From a virus, in IMG/VR virus record IMGVR_UViG_3300025164_000480, positions 1-45,412 of that record: 45,412 nucleotides of DNA. One strand, written 5' to 3'. Below, piece by piece: positions 8,676 to 18,093 of the stretch. Numbering within the stretch: the first letter of the stretch is position 1; every line of letters starts with the position of its first letter. A program made the translations under genes and the position numbers. The notes beneath the pieces are model-generated. The model had not been told where the DNA came from. It saw only the letters and a list, made by a program, of their open reading frames with translations, and did not search any database.

Positions 8676-9589
8676 GCGAAGCTAGATTTCCCGAGTATTT
8701 AGAATATAGAACTCCCGCAGGAGAAGTTTTTTCTTTCGAAGGTTATGCAAAATTCTTGATGACCGAAGAGGGCTTTGGAATGCCCGAAATTGAGTACATT
8801 ACTCAACGTGGTCCTTTTCAACATGGCGATTCAATTTTAGATTATCGACTAGCTCCGAGAATATTGCAATTGACCTATTCCGAAAAATCTTACAGCAGAC
8901 ATGATTATTGGGATGTTCGAGCTGGCTTATTAGATATATTTAGACCTAATAATCATACTCTTGGAGATTTCGGTCCTGGTACATTAACAAAATTTTTGCC
9001 TAACGGTCAAAAAAGAGCAATTGACGTATTTCCGATACAGGGTCCTACATTTACCATATCACGACAAGGTGACTGGAGAGAAACTACAGTCATGGATACC
9101 CTGCGATTTAAAGCTCCAGATCCTGTATTTTATGACCCTAATCAGCAAAATACCCTCTGGGTTTTAGCTACACAAGAACATTTAGTTTTTCCTATAACCT
9201 TTCCTATTAGATTTGGAACGTTAGTTATTGATGATACAATAACTGTTAATTATCAGGGTAATTGGAAAGATTATCCTATAATAACCATTATAGGTCCTTT
9301 AGAGGGAGCAATTATTCAAAATCAATCTACAGGAGAAGAAATAAGACTTCTTTACACTATTTCAGCAGGAGAAACAATAAATATCATATTGCAGTACGGT
9401 AGGAAAACTGTTACTAGCGATATAGCTGGAAACTTAATCGGAACTGTGGTTGGAGATTTGGCTACTTTCCATATAGCCCCTTCTCCAGAAGTAGCCAATG
9501 GAAATAATGTTATCCGTGTTACCGGAGGATCTGCTACTCCAGCCACACAGATTTCTATATGCTGGTATAATAGATACATAGGAATTTAA
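8672..9589 (+). CDS. Distal tail protein (Dit-like)
   Basis: A 305-residue protein directly after the tape measure, with a 4-base ATGA overlap. This is the position of distal tail (Dit) proteins, which form the hexameric ring joining tube and tip. The N-terminal 140 residues show the family style: short strands with a GPFQHGDSILDYRL segment followed by a strand rich in Tyr and Arg and a basic loop. The second half is a beta-rich galectin-like or carbohydrate-binding-like region ending in ICWYNRYIGI. There is no catalytic motif. The next gene begins 1 base after its stop. Confidence 0.75.
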   Translation: MSEARFPEYLEYRTPAGEVFSFEGYAKFLMTEEGFGMPEIEYITQRGPFQHGDSILDYRLAPRILQLTYSEKSYSRHDYWDVRAGLLDIFRPNNHTLGDFGPGTLTKFLPNGQKRAIDVFPIQGPTFTISRQGDWRETTVMDTLRFKAPDPVFYDPNQQNTLWVLATQEHLVFPITFPIRFGTLVIDDTITVNYQGNWKDYPIITIIGPLEGAIIQNQSTGEEIRLLYTISAGETINIILQYGRKTVTSDIAGNLIGTVVGDLATFHIAPSPEVANGNNVIRVTGGSATPATQISICWYNRYIGI

Positions 9590-9590
9590 A

Positions 9591-10550
9591 ATGACAGAAA
9601 CTTCTTACTTTTGGGGTGGAACAGCGACCGGAGATGCATCATTAGCTCCTTATGATGATGATGAGTATAGCGATTTTTGGTCTTTAATATTTAATAGCAA
9701 CAGAGATATTCAAGGTGTAATTCCGACCAGTCGAACTCCATACGATAATAAACTTGAGGTAACTAATCCTGCTGGTGCTACAGCAAGAGTAAATGAGGGG
9801 GCAGCATTAGTAGATGGTAAGCTATACAAGAACGATGCTGTCGTTGACTTTACTGTCTCAGGTAATGCAGTATGGTGGGTCATTGGGCTACGGAAATCTT
9901 GGTCAGCACAGACTGTTAGAGCATTCTCTAGGGGTACTTATGCCGCAGAATCATTAGCCTTAGCTTCGCTAATACAAAATGATGGAACTACTTGGGAAAT
10001 TCCTTTAGCCACTATTCAGACTGATGTTTCCGGTAATGTCGATACAATTAATGATCAAAGAGCTTATATTCATAGTGCAGGTACAAAACGAATAATTGTC
10101 CCAGTAATTCATGCTTATAATCAGACCGATGCAGTAGAAATTGAATCTGGTGTTAATATTGCCAAATCATTTCCAGATAATAAATTGTGTAGAGCCAGAG
10201 GATATTTTCTAATACCCGCTGATTATATCTCTGATATGACCGTAAAAGCTATTGTTACTCCTGCAATAGGAGCATCTGGAGATGTTTATTCTGATATTCA
10301 ATATACTGGTGGTCAATGTGGAGAGCTAATAACCTCTATTGGTGATTTTACTGGATTTCAAGCTATAACCGTAGCTTCTGATATTGTAGTGCAAACTTTA
10401 AATTGTATTCAACAGTTATCTTTAAATGATATTTCTGTCGGGGATATAATTACTTTTACTTGGATACGAGATGGAGTTCATGGAAGCGATACTTTGGGGG
10501 ATTCTTGCTCTATTTGGGGATTCCAAATAGAATACGAGGGAGCATTCTAA
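9591..10550 (+). CDS. Tail tip / receptor-binding paralogue 1
   Basis: A 319-residue beta-rich protein. Its first 95 or so residues closely resemble the next gene's product: both open with MTETS, an FWGG, then TGDA, LAPYDDDEY, and later a DGKLY(K/R)ND segment near residue 80. The C-terminal 130 residues (after about 190) diverge and look like a separate beta-sandwich. A conserved attachment domain with a swapped distal domain is the usual build of baseplate upper proteins and short fibres. The location between Dit and the hub gene supports a tail tip role. Its stop and the next start overlap by one base (TAATG). The exact family is not recognised. Confidence 0.6.
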   Translation: MTETSYFWGGTATGDASLAPYDDDEYSDFWSLIFNSNRDIQGVIPTSRTPYDNKLEVTNPAGATARVNEGAALVDGKLYKNDAVVDFTVSGNAVWWVIGLRKSWSAQTVRAFSRGTYAAESLALASLIQNDGTTWEIPLATIQTDVSGNVDTINDQRAYIHSAGTKRIIVPVIHAYNQTDAVEIESGVNIAKSFPDNKLCRARGYFLIPADYISDMTVKAIVTPAIGASGDVYSDIQYTGGQCGELITSIGDFTGFQAITVASDIVVQTLNCIQQLSLNDISVGDIITFTWIRDGVHGSDTLGDSCSIWGFQIEYEGAF

Positions 10551-11554
10551 TGACTGAAACCAGTTGGTTCTGGGGCGGAATAGTAACAGGAGACGCCGTC
10601 CTAGCTCCGTATGACGACGACGAATACACGGATGTTTTAGCCCAATTTCATTTATGGGATAGGTCTAAATCTGGTGTTATAGGAACTGATCATCCATCAT
10701 TTTCTGGTAATTTAGAGGTGCTGAATCCAGCAGGTATTGTTCTGAGAGTACCTACCGGAATTGCTATGGTTGATGGCAAGTTATATAGAAATGATGCGAA
10801 TATTGATTTCGCTATGAGTGTACCTGGAGCTGGATATAATTATTACTCAGTCGTACTTAGAAAAACTTTTGCCACACAGCTCGTTAGAGCTGCTATGCTA
10901 GGACCGAGCTCGGTAACTTATCCCTCAGTTACTCAAGTTGACGGAGCTACTTGGGAAATATTATTAGCCCATGCTAGGATTGATAATGTTTCTGTAATTG
11001 ATGTTTATGATCGTAGAGCATGGGCTATAAAGCCTCCTATAAGAACAGAGTTTATACCTGTGATGACAGGATGGAATTTTACTTTAGGATCTGAGCTAAA
11101 AGATTATGGTACAGGAGGCGTTGGAATTAGTTTTATTGCACTATCAGATACAAATATTACAGAGGCTTATGGAGGATTTATAATTCCGCACGATTGGACT
11201 AGAGGGACCAGTATTAAAGCGTATCCGTTGATGCTGTCTCAATCTGGTCCAGGAGCTAAAAACGTATATTTTAGAAATACAGCAGCTAGACAGGAATATG
11301 GTACTGGAATGTTTGTTCCTTCTATGACTAATACTTCTGGATATGCAACTTTTGCATTACTCTACGGCGGAATTATTCCAGGTCCAGCAATTTTTAAAAG
11401 CACAGCGCATTATGCAGAACTTCCTATTACTATTGATGCATGGTGCGGTGATTTTGTAAGTCTTATTTTTAGACGAGATGGAGACGATCCGTCTGATACT
11501 GCTGGTCCTGTAGAGTTTATAGGATGGCAATTAGAGTATTCGCCAGCTTTTTAG
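10550..11554 (+). CDS. Tail tip / receptor-binding paralogue 2
   Basis: A 334-residue paralogue of the preceding protein. The ATG at 10550 is chosen because it aligns with the paralogue's start and overlaps its stop by one base. A longer in-frame extension to 10460 would only re-read the upstream gene. The shared N-terminal domain (MTETS, FWGG, TGDA, LAPYDDDEY, DGKLYRND) indicates tandem duplication. The C-terminal domain is different in sequence, with a VPSMTNTSGYATF region, as expected if the two bind different partners or sugars. It ends in LEYSPAF, against IEYEGAF in paralogue 1, so the last strand is also conserved. The following gene starts after an aggagg site. Confidence 0.6.
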   Translation: MTETSWFWGGIVTGDAVLAPYDDDEYTDVLAQFHLWDRSKSGVIGTDHPSFSGNLEVLNPAGIVLRVPTGIAMVDGKLYRNDANIDFAMSVPGAGYNYYSVVLRKTFATQLVRAAMLGPSSVTYPSVTQVDGATWEILLAHARIDNVSVIDVYDRRAWAIKPPIRTEFIPVMTGWNFTLGSELKDYGTGGVGISFIALSDTNITEAYGGFIIPHDWTRGTSIKAYPLMLSQSGPGAKNVYFRNTAARQEYGTGMFVPSMTNTSGYATFALLYGGIIPGPAIFKSTAHYAELPITIDAWCGDFVSLIFRRDGDDPSDTAGPVEFIGWQLEYSPAF

Positions 11555-11563
11555 GAGGCTAAA

Positions 11564-12580
11564 ATGACCCTGCTATTTATTGACAGTTTTGATCATTATA
11601 CTACGGTAGCTCAAAAATATGAGGATGCCCAATTTGTTTCTATTGCTGCCGGTACAGGAAGAAATGGAACTAATGCTTTAGTGTTAACTTCAGGAACTGG
11701 AAGTGCTGTAGCTTTTAAGACTGTACCTACTTATGATACTTTTATTCTCGGATGCGGATTTTATGCCGTAAACGATTGTCGCAGAGGATTTGGTGTTGCA
11801 GATAGCGGTACACGTCAGATAACTATAGTACGAAATGCTGCCGGATTATTAGAAGCTAGGAGAGGAGTTATAGGGGGTGGAGCTATCGTTGCTACTGGTA
11901 CGACGCCATTACTAACTGGACAATACTATTACTTAGAAGCATATATCATAGTTCACAATTCTTTAGGTCAAATTATAACTCGTGTTAATGGTATAGAAGA
12001 CATTAATGCTTCTGGTCTAGATACCCAAGAGAGCGGAAATGCTTCAGCCAATCAAGTAGGGTTTTCATCAGCAGATGGTAGTGCTGGAACGATTTATTTC
12101 GATGATTTTTATGCATGTGATGATCAAGGCTCCCAGAATAATGCCTTTTTGGGTGATCATCGTGTAGAGGCAATTTATCCTTCAGGTATAGGTAATAGTG
12201 CTGACTGGACTCCTGTTGGGGCTGCTAATAATTGGGATTGTGCAGATGAAAATCCTCCTGATGGAGATACTACATATGTCTCAAAAGATGGGTCTGCTTT
12301 ACCGGCACTAGATACTTATGAAATGACCGATCTTATAACTGTTGTGGGAAATATTGCCGGAGTTCAAACTTTATTACTGGCTAGAAAAGATGATGCAGGA
12401 GTTGTTACTTGCGAACCTACATTTAGAATTGGTGGTGTTGATTATCCGCAATCTTCTGTAAATTTGCCAGATACTTATGGATTTTTACCTGAAATTGTAG
12501 AGGATTCACCGGCTACACTTTCCTCTTTTACAATTGCAGAGGTAAATGGTCTAGAATTTGGCGTTCAAAGAAGTGCATAA
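11564..12580 (+). CDS. Tail tip protein with jelly-roll-like N-terminus
   Basis: A 338-residue protein starting after a strong aggaggctaaa site. Residues 1-190 have the alternating-strand look of concanavalin/LamG jelly rolls found in phage minor tail proteins: a short FIDSFDHY opening, a central YYYLEAYI strand, a RVNG turn near 142 and a FDDFYACDD strand near 180. The second half has another beta domain with LADW-like repeats (SADWTPVGAANNWDCADE near 220). These modules usually bind carbohydrates or form fibre shafts. No enzyme motif is visible. The stop TAA abuts the next ATG, consistent with a single late transcript. Confidence 0.55.
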   Translation: MTLLFIDSFDHYTTVAQKYEDAQFVSIAAGTGRNGTNALVLTSGTGSAVAFKTVPTYDTFILGCGFYAVNDCRRGFGVADSGTRQITIVRNAAGLLEARRGVIGGGAIVATGTTPLLTGQYYYLEAYIIVHNSLGQIITRVNGIEDINASGLDTQESGNASANQVGFSSADGSAGTIYFDDFYACDDQGSQNNAFLGDHRVEAIYPSGIGNSADWTPVGAANNWDCADENPPDGDTTYVSKDGSALPALDTYEMTDLITVVGNIAGVQTLLLARKDDAGVVTCEPTFRIGGVDYPQSSVNLPDTYGFLPEIVEDSPATLSSFTIAEVNGLEFGVQRSA

Positions 12581-13996
12581 ATGTCTGGACGTATTTCGCA
12601 AGCTCCTGCCGAAATATTATTAACAGATTCTGAAAGGCTGGCAAGAGCAACCCAAGTAATCTTAGAAGTTCTTGTACAAGAACTTCCGCCAGTACAAGCT
12701 AGAATAACACAATCTCCAGTAGAGGTTTTACTTGATGCTGAAACTAGATTATCTAGAGCAACACAATTAGCAATAGAGGTTTTAGTCCAAGAAGTTATAC
12801 CTCCTCCTGCCGCATGTATAAATGTAGTAATAGAACCTTATGGCATACAGATAGCTTACTTTATCAAACTAAAAAATCAAGAAGGTCAAGTGGTAGCAAT
12901 ATTTGATAATTTTTTAAGTATGCATGTAAAGCATGAGCTTAATGGCGTTGGAACTTACGAATTGATATTTGCTGATGATGGTGACGAAAGATTTGAATTA
13001 TTTGAGCTTGATGGTCAAATAGAACTATATCGAATGGTCATTGGCAGATCTACTTGGACATTAGAATTTGAGGGATTGCATAGAAAGCCTGTTAGATCAA
13101 TAGCAGAAAATGGCGAGAAAATATTTTCAAGTATTGGTCTAGACTATAATGATTTATTGTCACGACCGTCTATACTATATAAAGAAGGAACTATTAGAGC
13201 AGATAAAAACGCACCTGCTGAAATAGTTATAAAAGAATATGTTGAAGAAAATTGCGGTCCAACTGGACTCCAATGGACAGTTGTAGGTAGATTGTTTAGC
13301 GGGAGTTATCCTGGTTTCATTGTAGAGGCTCCAAGCCCACAGGCTAATCTTACTGCTAATTGGGCTGGAAGTAGAGCATTTGAAAACTTATTAGATTCAT
13401 TGCAAGATATAGCTAACTATGCAGGAATTGATTTCAAGGTTATCGGAAATGGACCTGCTCAATTTATATTTATGACTAGAATTGGTCAACTAGGTTATGA
13501 TCTTACTACAATAGATTTAGATGCTACGACCGGACTTAATGGAGCGGGTAACAGACCAATAATCTTTGCTGTATCCCATGGAACGGTTCAAAATTTGGAG
13601 TATGTCGACGACCATTTAGCAGAAATAACTGTTGTTTCTATTCTTGGTAAGGGTGAGATGAGCACCAGACATACTATTACAGTTTATGAACCTAATAGAT
13701 TGATAGATTCTCCATGGAATAGGCGAGAAGTTACTAGATCTGCTGGTAACGATCAAGAGTTCGAGTATCAAATGGTTCAATTAGGAAATGAGGTCCTAAT
13801 AGAGGGATCACCAGATAATAGTTATATATTCAAGCCTATGCAGGTTCCAGTATTATTATACGGTATAGATTATAAGACTGGTGATAAGGTAACTCTTAGG
13901 AGTGATCAAGGAGAATTTCACAAAAAGATAGTAAGTGTTGATGTCACTATAGCAGAGACTAAAGAAGAAGTTTCTATTACTTTCGGTGAATTCTAA
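12581..13996 (+). CDS. Tail hub-like protein (Gp37-like / Tal-type)
   Basis: A 471-residue protein. Residues about 85-471 resemble the siphovirus Gp37-like / baseplate hub family. The segment opens with a strand naming the ligand-facing domain (about residues 100-170: GVGTYELIF, ELYR, then EFEGLHRKPVRS). It then has a helix-rich central part with ENLLDSLQDIANYAGIDFKV near 270, and a C-terminal beta domain ending in VSITFGEF. The first 78 residues are a tandem pair of 37-residue repeats (R-I-(S/T)-Q-(A/S)-P, LARATQ or LSRATQ, EVLVQE). No lytic motif is evident, so if it is the hub it lacks an obvious peptidoglycan hydrolase. The start is ATG directly after the upstream TAA, and it overlaps the fibre gene by 1 base. 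Confidence 0.6.
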   Translation: MSGRISQAPAEILLTDSERLARATQVILEVLVQELPPVQARITQSPVEVLLDAETRLSRATQLAIEVLVQEVIPPPAACINVVIEPYGIQIAYFIKLKNQEGQVVAIFDNFLSMHVKHELNGVGTYELIFADDGDERFELFELDGQIELYRMVIGRSTWTLEFEGLHRKPVRSIAENGEKIFSSIGLDYNDLLSRPSILYKEGTIRADKNAPAEIVIKEYVEENCGPTGLQWTVVGRLFSGSYPGFIVEAPSPQANLTANWAGSRAFENLLDSLQDIANYAGIDFKVIGNGPAQFIFMTRIGQLGYDLTTIDLDATTGLNGAGNRPIIFAVSHGTVQNLEYVDDHLAEITVVSILGKGEMSTRHTITVYEPNRLIDSPWNRREVTRSAGNDQEFEYQMVQLGNEVLIEGSPDNSYIFKPMQVPVLLYGIDYKTGDKVTLRSDQGEFHKKIVSVDVTIAETKEEVSITFGEF

Positions 13997-15918
13997 TGAG
14001 CGACTTATCAAAAATAATAGACGCATTAGGAAAATTATCTTCTAGACTTAAAAAGCTAGAAGTAAAGACAGTTTCCGGTCTCGACCCATTGAGGTTGTTA
14101 GATGGATCTAGTTTGACTATATCTTCTGACCAAATAACCATAACTAGATCTTTCCATATATTGATTGCTGAGACCGGAGCTGTGGATGATCTAAGTACCA
14201 TTCAGGGGGGTATAGAAGGTCAAGTATTAGCTGTCAAAGTTGATACTGGAATGACTATAACTGTAAAACATGGATTAGGAAATATTGAGCTGAATGGAGC
14301 TGCTGACCAAGCTATATCAGGCGAGCAAACATTAGTTTTATTTTATGATGGGGATACATGGACTGATATAGCTTTTGGCGGTGGCGGCGGAGCTTCTGCT
14401 CTAGACGACCTAACTGATGTCGTTATTACTGCACCTATAGCTGATGATGAAGTTTTGGCTTATGATTTTGGTAGCGGGGATTGGATTAATCAGACTGCTG
14501 TTGAGGCGGGCTTATCAGAACCAGGTCATACGCATTTGGAAGTCGATGTAACTGACTTAGATCATGATGCTGTGAAATTGCAAGGCAGGGATATTTCGGT
14601 AGCAGCTCCAAATGATGCAGATGTTTTAACATGGGATGATATAGCTTCGGAGTGGACTCCGGTTGCACCAACTGGCGGAACTGATCCCGACGCTATTCAT
14701 GTCAATGTGGCTGGAGAGATCGCTGCTATAGCCGAAAAAATCTCTCCTGTAAATGCTGATAAGATAGTCATTGAGGATAGTGAAGATTCGGATAATAAGA
14801 AAATGGTGCAGTTGGGCAATATTGCTATTGGATCATCTCCTCAATGGATAACTGCTAGTTTAACTTGGATGGTAGGTGCTTCTACAATAACTTTAGACGC
14901 CGCGAGTTGGGCACAATATATCCACATTGGTAAACTTGTTATTCTAAAAGTGCATTTAGTAGCAGACAGTAATGGAAGTGGAGTTTTTGAAGTTTCTGGA
15001 ATTCCACTATCCATAGTAAATTATGACACCCAGGCTCTAGGTTTTGGCAAATGGGTTAATCAAAACACAAACTTTTATAACATGCAAGTGAAAGGTGTGT
15101 CTTCATCTGTTATACGATTTACCAGATATGATACCTATCAAGAATTAAACGATACTGTTACAGGAGCAGAATCTGATAGTATTGATTTTACAATTATTTA
15201 TGAAACTAATACAGATGGTCCAATTGGTAGCGGCGATAGTACATATACAGATATATATGCTAATCGTCCAGCAGCCAGCAATGATGGTAATTTATTCTTT
15301 CCTAGTGATGGCTTTGTTGTTGAAAGAGATACTGGTGCAGCTTGGGTTCCTTGGGGTCCATTATTTCCACTAATAGCCCCGATAATCGGTGACTTTTCTT
15401 GGATAAATCAAGGCGGAGCTACTTTAGATACGTCAAAGGGTGGCATGATAATTGAGGCTCCAGCGAGTACAACTAATTTAAGGATCCAAAAGAAACCAGC
15501 TCCAGGTACACCTTACACGATTGATATGCTTTTTCAATTAAGGTTAATGGGAACTAATTACCCTCATGCTGGATTTTGCTGGCGGGAAAGTTCTAGTGGA
15601 AAACTTGTAAGTATAGATATTGTTATTGACACAAATATTCCAAAATTTCAATCCAATAAATGGAATTCTCCAACCAGTTATAACAGTACATACTCAAATG
15701 TAATAGATGCTATGGTTGGACAGATGCTATGGATACGAATAACAGACGATGGGGTTACACGAAAGGGATACACTTCATCTGATGGACAACATTGGATAGA
15801 AATATTTAGTCAGGGACATACTGACTTTATGACTCCCGACGAAGTAGGATTTTATATGGACACTAACAATAGTGGTTATGCACAATCTATAACTTTATTA
15901 CATTGGAAGGAATCTTAA
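13996..15918 (+). CDS. Long tail fibre with C-terminal jelly-roll-like domain
   Basis: A 640-residue protein ending the tail module. Residues 1-25 form a short Lys/Leu coiled coil (trimerisation). Residues 35-130 match a module common in phage fibres, with an IAETGAVDD strand, an EGQ-VL strand, VKHGLGNI, and FYDGDTW. A Gly5 hinge follows near residue 130, then Asp-rich linkers with DDV-W repeats (TWDDIASEW near 215). Residues about 270-420 and 465-640 look like two beta domains, the last resembling LamG/concanavalin sandwiches (GFCWRESSSGKL, YTSSDGQHW near 590). It probably recognises the host surface. Confidence 0.7.
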   Translation: MSDLSKIIDALGKLSSRLKKLEVKTVSGLDPLRLLDGSSLTISSDQITITRSFHILIAETGAVDDLSTIQGGIEGQVLAVKVDTGMTITVKHGLGNIELNGAADQAISGEQTLVLFYDGDTWTDIAFGGGGGASALDDLTDVVITAPIADDEVLAYDFGSGDWINQTAVEAGLSEPGHTHLEVDVTDLDHDAVKLQGRDISVAAPNDADVLTWDDIASEWTPVAPTGGTDPDAIHVNVAGEIAAIAEKISPVNADKIVIEDSEDSDNKKMVQLGNIAIGSSPQWITASLTWMVGASTITLDAASWAQYIHIGKLVILKVHLVADSNGSGVFEVSGIPLSIVNYDTQALGFGKWVNQNTNFYNMQVKGVSSSVIRFTRYDTYQELNDTVTGAESDSIDFTIIYETNTDGPIGSGDSTYTDIYANRPAASNDGNLFFPSDGFVVERDTGAAWVPWGPLFPLIAPIIGDFSWINQGGATLDTSKGGMIIEAPASTTNLRIQKKPAPGTPYTIDMLFQLRLMGTNYPHAGFCWRESSSGKLVSIDIVIDTNIPKFQSNKWNSPTSYNSTYSNVIDAMVGQMLWIRITDDGVTRKGYTSSDGQHWIEIFSQGHTDFMTPDEVGFYMDTNNSGYAQSITLLHWKES

Positions 15919-15980
15919 TGACAGTTGGTAAATGAACATTATAAAGCTGTTGTTTATAGACATTATTAACCTATTCAAGA

Positions 15981-15999
15981 TTGCAAAGTATGGTATAAT
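15981..15999 (+). promoter_or_regulatory. Extended -10 promoter before lysis module
   Basis: TGG followed by TATAAT at 15994-15999 is a near-perfect extended -10 box. No good -35 hexamer lies 17 bases upstream; a TTGCAA at 15981-15986 is too close to act as one. Predicted transcription would start near 16006, just 8 bases before the ATG at 16014. Transcripts from here would therefore lack the ggag at 16001-16004 and be nearly leaderless for the first lysis gene, while serving the later ones normally. Confidence 0.55.
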
Positions 16000-16013
16000 T
16001 GGAGTAATCAAAA

Positions 16014-16424
16014 ATGTTAAACAATATTCTTGAAATTGCAATTTTCACTAATTTTTTATTAGTCGCTATATCGTTGATATTAGTGACTTATGCCTTTGTT
16101 AAGAATGGCATTGATAAAGGTCATATTATCACTATATACTCTTATCTAGTCCATGCTTTTATTTTTTATTTCTGTAGATTATTTTTGTATTCTCAAATCA
16201 TAAAAAGTCCATATTTTTCTTCTAGCTTATTTACCCTATGGGGTTCGCTATTAAGAGTTCACGTGCATATTTTAGCCTTAATTGGAATAAGTTTATTTTT
16301 ACGTAGAGTTAGACTAAAGACAAGCATTGGAATTCCAGCGAAAAAGTCTATTTCAACAACAGAGAGATTGTCGATAAAGTTGCGAAATAGGGTGGAGGAA
16401 ATACTAGATGGAGTTAAACAATGA
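16014..16424 (+). CDS. Membrane protein of lysis region, three helices
   Basis: A 136-residue protein with three predicted membrane helices (about residues 4-29, 39-63 and 76-97) followed by a basic cytoplasmic tail. It opens the cassette that contains the holin candidate and endolysin, so it may be a holin, an antiholin or a superinfection-related membrane protein. Sequence alone does not decide. A promoter-like extended -10 lies 15 bases before its ATG. It overlaps the next gene by 17 bases, and its 3' end carries the next gene's ggagg site. Confidence 0.55.
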   Translation: MLNNILEIAIFTNFLLVAISLILVTYAFVKNGIDKGHIITIYSYLVHAFIFYFCRLFLYSQIIKSPYFSSSLFTLWGSLLRVHVHILALIGISLFLRRVRLKTSIGIPAKKSISTTERLSIKLRNRVEEILDGVKQ

Positions 16425-16662
16425 CCTTATACTCCCAATTTCTCTATCAATAATAGCTATAATTCCCGGAATTTGGGGTCTAATTTCGCAAGAAAGAAAG
16501 GAGAAGAAGAAATTAAGCGTAGATAGTGCAGATACTCTGTTCAATATTTTGCTAGATAGTATTGAGCCAATTGCAAAGAGATTGAAAGATTGCGAACTAG
16601 AGTGCTCGGAATGGCGTCAAAAATATAAAGAATGTTACGAAACTTCACTAAAGGAGAAATAA
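16408..16662 (+). CDS. Small membrane-anchored coiled-coil protein (XhlA-like?)
   Basis: An 84-residue protein with one N-terminal membrane helix (residues about 8-26) followed by a Lys-rich turn and a charged helix (40-84) with three Cys. The build of one helix plus a soluble coiled coil just before a holin resembles XhlA/hemolysin-type lysis partners in order, although XhlA has its helix at the C-terminus. The start is supported by ggaggaaatactag before ATG. It ends 1 base before the holin start. The function is inferred from place and topology. Confidence 0.5.
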   Translation: MELNNDLILPISLSIIAIIPGIWGLISQERKEKKKLSVDSADTLFNILLDSIEPIAKRLKDCELECSEWRQKYKECYETSLKEK

Positions 16663-16663
16663 A

Positions 16664-17035
16664 ATGTTAGAAGAATGGCTTGCCTCAAAAATAGGAATGA
16701 TTATATTCCTAATAATTATTGCAGTTTTAGATGTTGTTGGCGGTATTCTAGAAGCTTGGAAGACCGGAACCTTCAAATGGGAAGAATTGCCTGGATTTTT
16801 ACAAACCCTTGTTCTTTACTTTTGGGCATGGATGTCTGCCGAACTTCTTGGATTTCTCCCAAAATATTTTAATATTGATATTTCCGGTCTAGCAGAAATA
16901 TTATCACAATATTCTGGAACGACTGTTTATGTTCTCGTTATTGGAAAATATGTCTCCAGTATTATTACCCATATCAGCAAGTTTATTGGCGGAGAGTTAC
17001 TATCTCGACTAGGATTTGGTTCTTCGCAAGGATAG
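16664..17035 (+). CDS. Holin-like protein
   Basis: A 123-residue protein with an N-terminal membrane helix (residues about 9-28), a central Trp/Phe-rich hydrophobic stretch (45-66) and a third hydrophobic segment (88-110). It sits directly upstream of the endolysin, preceded by an aaaggaga site. Two- or three-helix proteins of this length next to an endolysin are usually holins, which form membrane lesions that time lysis. Its look (KTGTFKWEELPGF and a long TM) resembles the Gram-positive phage holin family of the toxin-secretion/lysis type. The endolysin ATG follows 8 bases after its stop. Confidence 0.7.
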   Translation: MLEEWLASKIGMIIFLIIIAVLDVVGGILEAWKTGTFKWEELPGFLQTLVLYFWAWMSAELLGFLPKYFNIDISGLAEILSQYSGTTVYVLVIGKYVSSIITHISKFIGGELLSRLGFGSSQG

Positions 17036-17043
17036 GACTAAAA

Positions 17044-18069
17044 ATGTTAGACGGATTAGGATTTCAGGTATGGCTTATTGATAAACTTCCCGATTTGACT
17101 AAAATAGTCAAATTCGTACAATATTACAATGTAAAATGGATAAGCTATAAATTAGCCCAAGATTCAGATCTTCATAATGACGAAAATGGGGCTTTTTTAA
17201 CTTTTGAAAAACATTTGCAAGTTCTGACCGAGCTTGGTGTTGATATTGGAATGTGGCAATTTTTATCTGGTAGATATCCTACAGAAAGTGCAATAACAGT
17301 CTTAAATATTTTTAGTGCGTTCAAAAATAAAGGGCTAAAATTTTTACAGGTTGATGCTGAAGATGGAATTTGGAATGAAGCTGGAGCTGTAAATTCTGCT
17401 AAGACATATCTAAATAAACTAACAGAATTACCTGCAAACATTATTATATCGTTAAATAGTTATAGATATATATCTTCATTTCCTAGCTTTCCGTTTGGAA
17501 CTTTCTTGGCTCACTCGCAAGTAAGCGAAATTCATTCACAATTATACTGGGAATTTTCGCACAATCCCGAATTTCAATTAGAGAAAAGTTTGCAAGAGTA
17601 TAGAAATTTATCCGCCAAAAAATTTGTGCCAATGTTTCCAGTATATTTTAGGGGAATTCCGGAAACACAAGGATCATGGGGTCCTACAGAAGAAGACATG
17701 CTGGAATTTATTCGTGCATGTAACAATAACAATCTAACCTGCTATGGCGGATTTAGATTAGAAAAAGTATTCGAGCACTACGATACATATGGATACAAAT
17801 GGATGCGTGGATTGACTGGAAAGGAAAATATGAATCTAGTACCAGAACCCTCACCTGTACCACAACCGACTATTCATGCTATAGTTACATCTTATGCTTT
17901 GAATGTACGGTCAAGCCCCTGGGGATCGATCGTGACTACTATTCCCAAGAATTTTGTTTTGCCCGTAGAAAAAGAAGTTTTAGACAGTAGCAACCGAAGC
18001 TGGTATAAACTTCATGGCGGTAATTTCTATGTAGCTGCATGGTACACAGATATTTATAAAATTGCATAA
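17044..18069 (+). CDS. Endolysin: muramidase-like barrel with SH3b domain
   Basis: A 341-residue protein after an aaggatagga site. Residues 1-265 have the strand-helix rhythm of a TIM-barrel glycoside hydrolase: GMWQFLSGRYP near 75, then FLQVDAEDG near 100 (a D-x-E pattern like the GH25 muramidase catalytic pair), PANIIISLNS near 130, KFVPMFPVYF near 195 and LTCYGGFRL near 235. A Pro-rich linker at about 270-280 leads to an SH3b-type wall-binding domain (ALNVRSS, WYKLHGG). It lacks a signal peptide, so it depends on the holin. Such lysins hydrolyse peptidoglycan glycan strands. The barrel family (GH25 or a relative) is inferred and the SH3b domain is clear. Confidence 0.7.
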   Translation: MLDGLGFQVWLIDKLPDLTKIVKFVQYYNVKWISYKLAQDSDLHNDENGAFLTFEKHLQVLTELGVDIGMWQFLSGRYPTESAITVLNIFSAFKNKGLKFLQVDAEDGIWNEAGAVNSAKTYLNKLTELPANIIISLNSYRYISSFPSFPFGTFLAHSQVSEIHSQLYWEFSHNPEFQLEKSLQEYRNLSAKKFVPMFPVYFRGIPETQGSWGPTEEDMLEFIRACNNNNLTCYGGFRLEKVFEHYDTYGYKWMRGLTGKENMNLVPEPSPVPQPTIHAIVTSYALNVRSSPWGSIVTTIPKNFVLPVEKEVLDSSNRSWYKLHGGNFYVAAWYTDIYKIA

Positions 18070-18076
18070 ATAATTC

Positions 18077-18093
18077 AGGCATAAAATATGCCT
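18077..18093. terminator. Short hairpin after endolysin gene
   Basis: AGGCATA pairs with TATGCCT around an AAA loop (7 bp), 8 bases after the endolysin stop. No T-run follows on either strand, so it is at best a weak or factor-dependent terminator or an mRNA-stabilising end. It separates the late genes from the next promoter. Confidence 0.3.
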
